Assembly (NCBI GenBank): GCA_018267615.1
Contig: JAFDYD010000011.1
Coordinates: 17,772-56,862 of the forward strand
Length of the DNA stretch: 39,091 nucleotides
Source of the DNA: Bacteroidota bacterium
Lineage (GTDB): Bacteria; Bacteroidota; Bacteroidia; Chitinophagales; Chitinophagaceae
Reading direction: 5' to 3'
Positions 34,623 through 39,091 of the stretch are shown here, one piece after another (position 1 is the first letter of the stretch; each line of letters starts with the position of its first letter). The position numbers were made by a program, and so were the translations under genes. A model generated the notes under the pieces. The model worked only from the letters and a program-made list of their open reading frames with translations. It ran no database searches and was not told the origin of the DNA.

Positions 34623-36131
34623 TTATCTCACGTTGCTGTTCTTATCAAAAAAATCGTCCACATCTTTTTTAAAACTAATCAACGATGGTTTGTTGATATA
34701 GTACATATGACCCGCTTCATAAAAATGAAACTGGATATTTTGCTGAAGCTCCGGTCTCAAAAACATGTGCTGAATATCGTAGCGTGCGATGAAATATGGC
34801 GTAGCAAAATCATAGTAACCTGCACCGATATAAACTTTGAGCGCAGGATTTTTTGTCATTGCGGAGCGTAAACTTTCCGCAACATTCAGAAAACGATTCT
34901 GCACATTATTATAATTCCACGGAAATACATTCCCGAAAATATTATAGGGCTTCTCTTCTTTGAAATTTAATTCCCTCTCAAAATAATCATTGATTGCAGA
35001 AGTAAACGGGCCATCAATATTGACAAACGATGGATCAAAATCAACATTTTCACCGGCATCGTCAAAATCCCGCCCGGTGAATCGAGCATCAAGACGACCA
35101 ATACTCATCCCATCTTTTCTTCTCAACTCTTTATAAAACCGATCTTCGGTTACGCGTAAATTATTTTGCAGACAATATTCTTTTGAAAGCCCCGTATAAT
35201 AACTCATTCTCTCTGCGATTTTATTTTTCTCATCAGCACTCAGCCAATCTCCTTTCAACAATGCGGCTGCAAATTCTCCCAATGCAAATTGTTCACTTTC
35301 TTTCAAAGCTTGTTGCAAATTTGCTTGCAGAGGCGCCGCCAATTTCTTGTGATACCATGCAGCAGCTGTATAACTCGGAATATAAAGCGCCGCTGGCAGA
35401 TCATTTCCAACATAATAATCATTCGTACCAAAATTCAAAACCGCCGAAATCAAAAATATACCGTTTAGGAATATGCGATATTGACTTTGCAGATAGTCTG
35501 ATAGTCCTGCCGCTCTTGTTGTACCATAACTTTCGCCAGCAAGAAATTTTGGAGATGCCCACCTTTCATACTTGGAAAGAAAATACCGGATAAAAGAACC
35601 TACAGACTGAATATCCTCTACATAACCATGAAATTGATCAGGCTTTTCTCCCGATGCAGGGCTACTATACCCGGTAGAAACAGGATCAATAAAAACAATA
35701 TCTGTCTTATCCATCCAGCTATATTCATTGTTGATATATTTATACGGAGGTGCTGTTGCAGTCCCATCATCTGCGAGTAAAACGCGCCGTGGACCTACGG
35801 CGCCAAGATGCAACCAAACTGATGATGATCCCGGGCCACCATTGAATGTAAAAGTGACCGGCCGCTTTGCAGATTCGTCTCCATCTTTTTTATAATAGAT
35901 AAAAAATATTTTCGCAATTGTTTTGCCTGTATCATTTCTCAAATCTGCATAACCGGTTGTTGCAGTATAATCGATTTTGCGACCGCCGATAACAACAGAA
36001 TTTTTTGTAACGGATAATTGTCCGGGCACCGTAACTGGTTCCGGTTCGGATTTAGACGGCGTGTTTGTCTTTTGCGCTTGTGTGAGTATGATTATTGAAA
36101 AACAAAAGAAGACCGATAATATTTTTTTCAT
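34623..36131 (-). CDS. secreted S10-family serine carboxypeptidase-like protein
   Basis: A 502-residue secreted protein with a signal peptide (about 1-19, ending LTQAQ). S10 carboxypeptidase motifs are complete: the oxyanion region FTFNGGPGSSSVW at 95-106, the nucleophile Ser201 in AGESYGTTRAAG, Asp441 in GAGYYDFATP and His475 in YEAGHMYY. Such bacterial S10 proteins are commonly annotated as peptidase S10 and probably remove C-terminal residues from peptides in the periplasm or outside. The gene lies upstream of the MFS gene. Confidence 0.92.
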   Translation of the reverse strand: MKKILSVFFCFSIIILTQAQKTNTPSKSEPEPVTVPGQLSVTKNSVVIGGRKIDYTATTGYADLRNDTGKTIAKIFFIYYKKDGDESAKRPVTFTFNGGPGSSSVWLHLGAVGPRRVLLADDGTATAPPYKYINNEYSWMDKTDIVFIDPVSTGYSSPASGEKPDQFHGYVEDIQSVGSFIRYFLSKYERWASPKFLAGESYGTTRAAGLSDYLQSQYRIFLNGIFLISAVLNFGTNDYYVGNDLPAALYIPSYTAAAWYHKKLAAPLQANLQQALKESEQFALGEFAAALLKGDWLSADEKNKIAERMSYYTGLSKEYCLQNNLRVTEDRFYKELRRKDGMSIGRLDARFTGRDFDDAGENVDFDPSFVNIDGPFTSAINDYFERELNFKEEKPYNIFGNVFPWNYNNVQNRFLNVAESLRSAMTKNPALKVYIGAGYYDFATPYFIARYDIQHMFLRPELQQNIQFHFYEAGHMYYINKPSLISFKKDVDDFFDKNSNVR

Positions 36132-36207
36132 GAACAGAAGTTTGGGTTTGACTGTTCAGTCAAAAATATGAAAGAACCACGAACTACGATTAATTAAGCG
36201 TTGAACG

Positions 36208-36286
36208 GTTGATTGAGTTGATAAGTTGAATGGTCGACTAGTTAAGTATTAACAAATCGACCATTCAACGTATCGACTCAATCGAC
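36208..36286. repeat. octamer-built inverted repeat (GTYGANNN type)
   Basis: Left arm 36208-36245, right arm 36249-36286, 33 of 38 positions complementary, 3-nt loop GTA between GTTAA and TTAAC. The arms parse as GTTGATTGA, GTTGATAA, GTTGAATG, GTCGACTA on the left and GTCGATTGA, GTCGATAC, GTTGAATG, GTCGATTT on the right (other strand). The left arm continues outward with one further word, GTTGAACG (36200-36207). It lies 10 bases after the DUF4197 stop and upstream of the S10 gene. Confidence 0.9.
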
Positions 36287-36296
36287 TTTTCTAAAA

Positions 36297-37052
36297 TTAT
36301 TTCCCAAACACTTTTTTCAGAATATCGGTAACCTGTGCGGCTGGGTCTTTTCGAATTTTTATTTCCTCCTGGGCCACATAATAGAAAATTCCATCCATGG
36401 CTTTTTGAGTAACATAAGACGAAAGATCGGTGTCCACTTTTTTCATTGTGGTTGGAAGTTTGTTATATGTTTCGAAAACATCTTTCCAATATTTTGTAGC
36501 ACCGGTTTTTTGTAGTGATGTATCAATAACTGGCCTGAATGCCGCAGCAAGATCGGGTGTTGTTGTTTTTTTCAGGTAGAATGTTGCTGCAGTATCTGCA
36601 CCGCGAAGAATACCAAGACCATCCTGTACAGTCATTTTTTTTACGGCACTTACAAAAATCGGAGACGCAGATTTTGCGGCATCTTCAGCGGCACGGTTCA
36701 CGCTCAAAATAGCATCATCAACCATTTTACCCATTCCAAGATTTCTAAGTGTTTTTTCTACTTTTTGTGCTTGTTCCGGTAACAATATTTTCACCGCAGC
36801 ATCTTTAAAGAAACCATCGACAGTAGATAACTTTCCGGCGCTTTTTTGAGCACCGATGGTTAATGCTTCCTTAAGACCACTTACGATATCGTCTGAACTC
36901 AACGAACCTGAGCCGCCGCCACTCACCGCTTTTTTCACATTGTTGAATAAACTGCCGGCAGTAGATTTCGAATTGGAAGAGCTGCTTTGCTGCGCATTTA
37001 CAACCGCTACCGAAAATGAAGTCAACGCAAACACGATCAATAGTTTTTTCAT
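36297..37052 (-). CDS. secreted DUF4197 protein
   Basis: A 251-residue secreted protein with a signal peptide (about 1-20, ending VVNAQ) and a Ser-rich linker. The DUF4197 domain is at about 50-248: LSSDDIVSGLKEALTIGAQK, DAAVKILLPEQAQKVE, TATFYLKKTT-like AATFYLKKTT, and the end KAMDGIFYYVAQEEIKIRKD. The molecular function is unknown to me. It ends beside the hairpin at 36208 and appears to be a single gene. Confidence 0.9.
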   Translation of the reverse strand: MKKLLIVFALTSFSVAVVNAQQSSSSNSKSTAGSLFNNVKKAVSGGGSGSLSSDDIVSGLKEALTIGAQKSAGKLSTVDGFFKDAAVKILLPEQAQKVEKTLRNLGMGKMVDDAILSVNRAAEDAAKSASPIFVSAVKKMTVQDGLGILRGADTAATFYLKKTTTPDLAAAFRPVIDTSLQKTGATKYWKDVFETYNKLPTTMKKVDTDLSSYVTQKAMDGIFYYVAQEEIKIRKDPAAQVTDILKKVFGK

Positions 37053-37195
37053 TTTGTATAGATTTTAGAATTCCAATAGAGAATTGGCATTTTTCAGGCT
37101 AGCAAAGCATTAACGAATCAATCCCAACGCTTATTATGAGGATTGGCATTTTGATAAAAGTAGATAGTAAATTGAAAAGGAAATGTTAACTCGGA

Positions 37196-37633
37196 TCAAG
37201 GCCCTTCTGTATAGTCTGCTGATCTTGGCATTTTGCCAAAAACTTCAATGATATGCGAAGGTGGTGTAGCCAGTTTTCTTTCTTTGGTATTTATCCAGGC
37301 TCCATCAACGGTAAGCACGGCGGACAAGATATCGCCATTTTTGAAAAGCTGATGCCGGATACTCCAACGCGAAAAATCTTTTCTTGATTTTATTAACTGA
37401 AGATCCATTGCCAATTTATCACCCCATCTGACTTCCTTTCTGAACACCGCTTCTTCCCGAAATAATATTGGCCCGAAATGCAATTGTTCCATCAATCCCA
37501 CCGACAATCCATATTCTTCTAAAAAACAAATCCGGCAGTAGGCTCCATAATCATAATATACAGAATGACGTAAATGAAAATTAGGATCCAGGTCGGACCA
37601 TCTCAGCTCTATTGGTTTTAAATAAGCCTGCAT
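37196..37633 (-). CDS. acyl-CoA thioesterase, hotdog fold (4HBT type)
   Basis: A 145-residue hotdog protein. The opening IELRWSDLDPNFHLRHSVYY has the Asp (D14/D16) and His-containing turn of 4-hydroxybenzoyl-CoA thioesterase relatives, and the helix YYDYGAYCRICFLEEYG follows. The motif FGPILFREEAVFRKEVRWGD and the later strands complete the fold. Such proteins hydrolyse acyl-CoA; chain preference is not readable. It is divergent from the small gene at 37687. Confidence 0.88.
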   Translation of the reverse strand: MQAYLKPIELRWSDLDPNFHLRHSVYYDYGAYCRICFLEEYGLSVGLMEQLHFGPILFREEAVFRKEVRWGDKLAMDLQLIKSRKDFSRWSIRHQLFKNGDILSAVLTVDGAWINTKERKLATPPSHIIEVFGKMPRSADYTEGP

Positions 37634-37686
37634 TCAACAAATTTGTTTATTCAGATTGCAAAATATTGATTAATTTCTTATCCGCT

Positions 37687-38028
37687 ATGAGTCAGCCGCG
37701 ACTAAAAATGTTCACAATAATATTTATTTTATCATTGGTGATTTACCAATATGGAAAAATTGTGGGATATATTGGCTGTCGCATCAGTGAAATTACGAAT
37801 TCGGTTCCGCAATGTGACTGCGAAAAATTCGGAAGGGATCTTTCAAATAACAGCGCACTTCCTTTTCAAAAATCAACATTGAAAGAAAGATCTGAGGATT
37901 TTTTTACACAGAATTTTTCTGAAGCTGTAAAAAAAATAATTCCTTCTCAGTCAAGTAAAATAACCGAGCCGGACAAAGCCCTGGCAATTGGATACAACAA
38001 TGCTATCTTTCAACCTCCGCGTGCATAA
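37687..38028 (+). CDS. hypothetical single-pass membrane-anchored protein
   Basis: A 113-residue protein starting MSQPRLKMFTIIFILSLVIY; the upstream part of the frame overlaps the divergent thioesterase and is not used. The N-terminal hydrophobic segment (about 8-27) is a membrane anchor or uncleaved signal. It is followed by VPQCDCEKFG with two close Cys residues and a polar C-terminal region. I recognise no family. The 104-base gap before the thioredoxin-like gene leaves co-transcription open. Confidence 0.55.
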   Translation: MSQPRLKMFTIIFILSLVIYQYGKIVGYIGCRISEITNSVPQCDCEKFGRDLSNNSALPFQKSTLKERSEDFFTQNFSEAVKKIIPSQSSKITEPDKALAIGYNNAIFQPPRA

Positions 38029-38132
38029 CTCTTTTTCTTTCCTTTATTGAATTTTTGTTTCAGCTATTGAGAAATACGCATGCGTGATCGTGCATGCACA
38101 TATCTTATTTGTAACTGTCTAAAAAAATTATT

Positions 38133-39026
38133 ATGAAAAAGATACTTTCACTCGTCATAGTCGACATGATTATTATCATAACTACATTTTCATGTCATCC
38201 AAAAATTGTTTCACAAAAATCGGTTGACGCCAGAGGCAATCCCATGCTACTGGGAAAAAGTTCGAGGCAGGAACTTGAACAAATGCCATATGGAGAATGG
38301 TTCAACAAAAATTTTTCAGATTATCACGTTGATACAGCCATTGCGAAAAAATTAAGAGAAACGCTAAGAAGAAAAAGTTTTTTAATTTTTATGGGCACAT
38401 GGTGCGGCGATAGCAGAAGAGAAGTGCCGCGGATGTATAAAATATTAGACTATTGCGGTGTGCCTAAAAGAAAAATACAACTTATTACTCTGAATAGCAA
38501 TGATTCTGTTTATAAACAAAGTCCAAATCATGAAGAACGCGGAGTCAACATTCACCGGGTTCCGGATTTATTGGTATTTGATTCAGGAAAAGAAATAGGA
38601 AGAATTGTTGAGTCACCGATAATTTCTCTCGAGCAGGATTTGCAGGATATTACGACTGGTAAAAATTATATTCCCAACTACCGCGTAGTTCCGTTACTGG
38701 ACATTCTGTTTAAAGAAAAAAGCATGGACAATCTCCAAAAAGACATCAGCAATATTGCTATTACCGCCAAGCCACTCATCAGCAGTGTTGCAGAATTAAG
38801 ATCGTATGGTCATGTATTAACTGCTCAGGGAGAAATGGATAAAGCGCGGATTGCTTTTGTACTAAATTCATTACTATATCCGGATAATGCCAGCGCATTC
38901 GAGAATTTAGGAGATTACTATTTAAAGGTGGGAAATAAAATACTTGCAAAAGAAAACTACAAAAGATCGATTGAATTGCAGCCCGAGAATGAAAACGTGA
39001 AAAAAATATTGGCGCAATTGGAATGA
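38133..39026 (+). CDS. thioredoxin-like lipoprotein with C-terminal TPRs
   Basis: A 297-residue exported protein. The signal ends TTFSC with Cys21 as a likely lipid attachment site. The thioredoxin-fold part (about 55-185) has FLIFMGTWCGDSRREVPRM, where the active-site position reads C91-G-D-S94, so only one Cys remains instead of CxxC. The cis-Pro region is HRVPDLLVFD. A TPR-like region closes at about 215-295 (ELRSYGHVLTAQGEMDKARI, FENLGDYYLKVGNKILAKEN). The single-Cys site suggests a monothiol or binding role rather than a dithiol oxidoreductase. Confidence 0.82.
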   Translation: MKKILSLVIVDMIIIITTFSCHPKIVSQKSVDARGNPMLLGKSSRQELEQMPYGEWFNKNFSDYHVDTAIAKKLRETLRRKSFLIFMGTWCGDSRREVPRMYKILDYCGVPKRKIQLITLNSNDSVYKQSPNHEERGVNIHRVPDLLVFDSGKEIGRIVESPIISLEQDLQDITTGKNYIPNYRVVPLLDILFKEKSMDNLQKDISNIAITAKPLISSVAELRSYGHVLTAQGEMDKARIAFVLNSLLYPDNASAFENLGDYYLKVGNKILAKENYKRSIELQPENENVKKILAQLE

Positions 39027-39064
39027 TAGAGATCAACAGCATTCATACTATAATACGCAGTCAA

Positions 39065-39091
39065 TCGTGAACCATGATTTGCATGATTTAG
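39065..39091. repeat. left end of another GAACC-type hairpin, cut by the window end
   Basis: GTGAACCATGATTTGCATGATTTAG shape: GAACCANGATTT followed by a second ATGATTT word 9 bp later. It starts like the hairpins at 15743 and 20695, about 40 bases after a stop codon. The mirrored arm would lie beyond the window. Confidence 0.6.

Overview
The window looks like a chromosomal segment of a Bacteroidota bacterium, most likely of the Chitinophagaceae type. The pointers are an ECF sigma factor followed by a membrane protein that ends in a TonB C-terminal domain, a large Oar-like TonB-dependent receptor, a TamB-like giant, a fused RibBA, several DUF2911/DUF4197/DinB proteins, moderate-to-low GC, and start regions without consistent Shine-Dalgarno sequences. 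No rRNA, tRNA, CRISPR array, phage gene or transposase was seen. The family assignment comes from protein families only.

Layout, left to right. (1) 163-3046: ECF sigma factor, an overlapping anti-sigma-like/TonB fusion, and a DUF2911 protein. (2) 3162-7666, minus strand: a tight operon of a secreted PIG-L deacetylase, two very small membrane ORFs (5030-5191 and 4898-5023) and a sodium:solute symporter. (3) 8063-15741: gamma-glutamyltransferase, a DinB-like protein and a 1,600-residue TamB-like protein. (4) 15888-20693: RibBA (minus) and a TonB-dependent receptor (plus). (5) 20845-24785: two divergent alpha/beta-hydrolase esterases, an ATP-grasp ligase and a YbdK/GCS2-type carboxylate-amine ligase, which look like a small amide-bond-forming pathway. 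(6) 24866-29127: thiolase, a SatD-like protein coupled to a DUF3307 membrane protein, a DinB protein and a secreted hydrolase. (7) 29236-32414: a secreted unknown, then a GMC oxidoreductase with its gluconate-dehydrogenase-subunit-3-like Tat partner. (8) 32503-39026: VOC protein, MFS transporter, S10 peptidase, DUF4197 protein, thioesterase and a thioredoxin-like lipoprotein with TPRs.

The most striking feature is between the genes. At least six intergenic spaces hold long inverted repeats with arms of 33 to 75 bp, some perfect over 49 bp. They differ in sequence but share one architecture: each arm is a run of short words of about 8-10 bp, mirrored in the other arm. In two of them (7817-7951 and 9773-9948) the arms differ by whole 8-bp words, so the word looks like the unit of growth. 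Several begin within one or two bases of a stop codon or overlap it, and three elements (the last cut by the window end) share the terminal motif GAACCANGATTT. A separate set of three 28-bp-spaced palindromes sits directly on the start of the SatD-like gene. I know of no named family that matches the long hairpins, and I treat them as the best candidate for an undescribed system.
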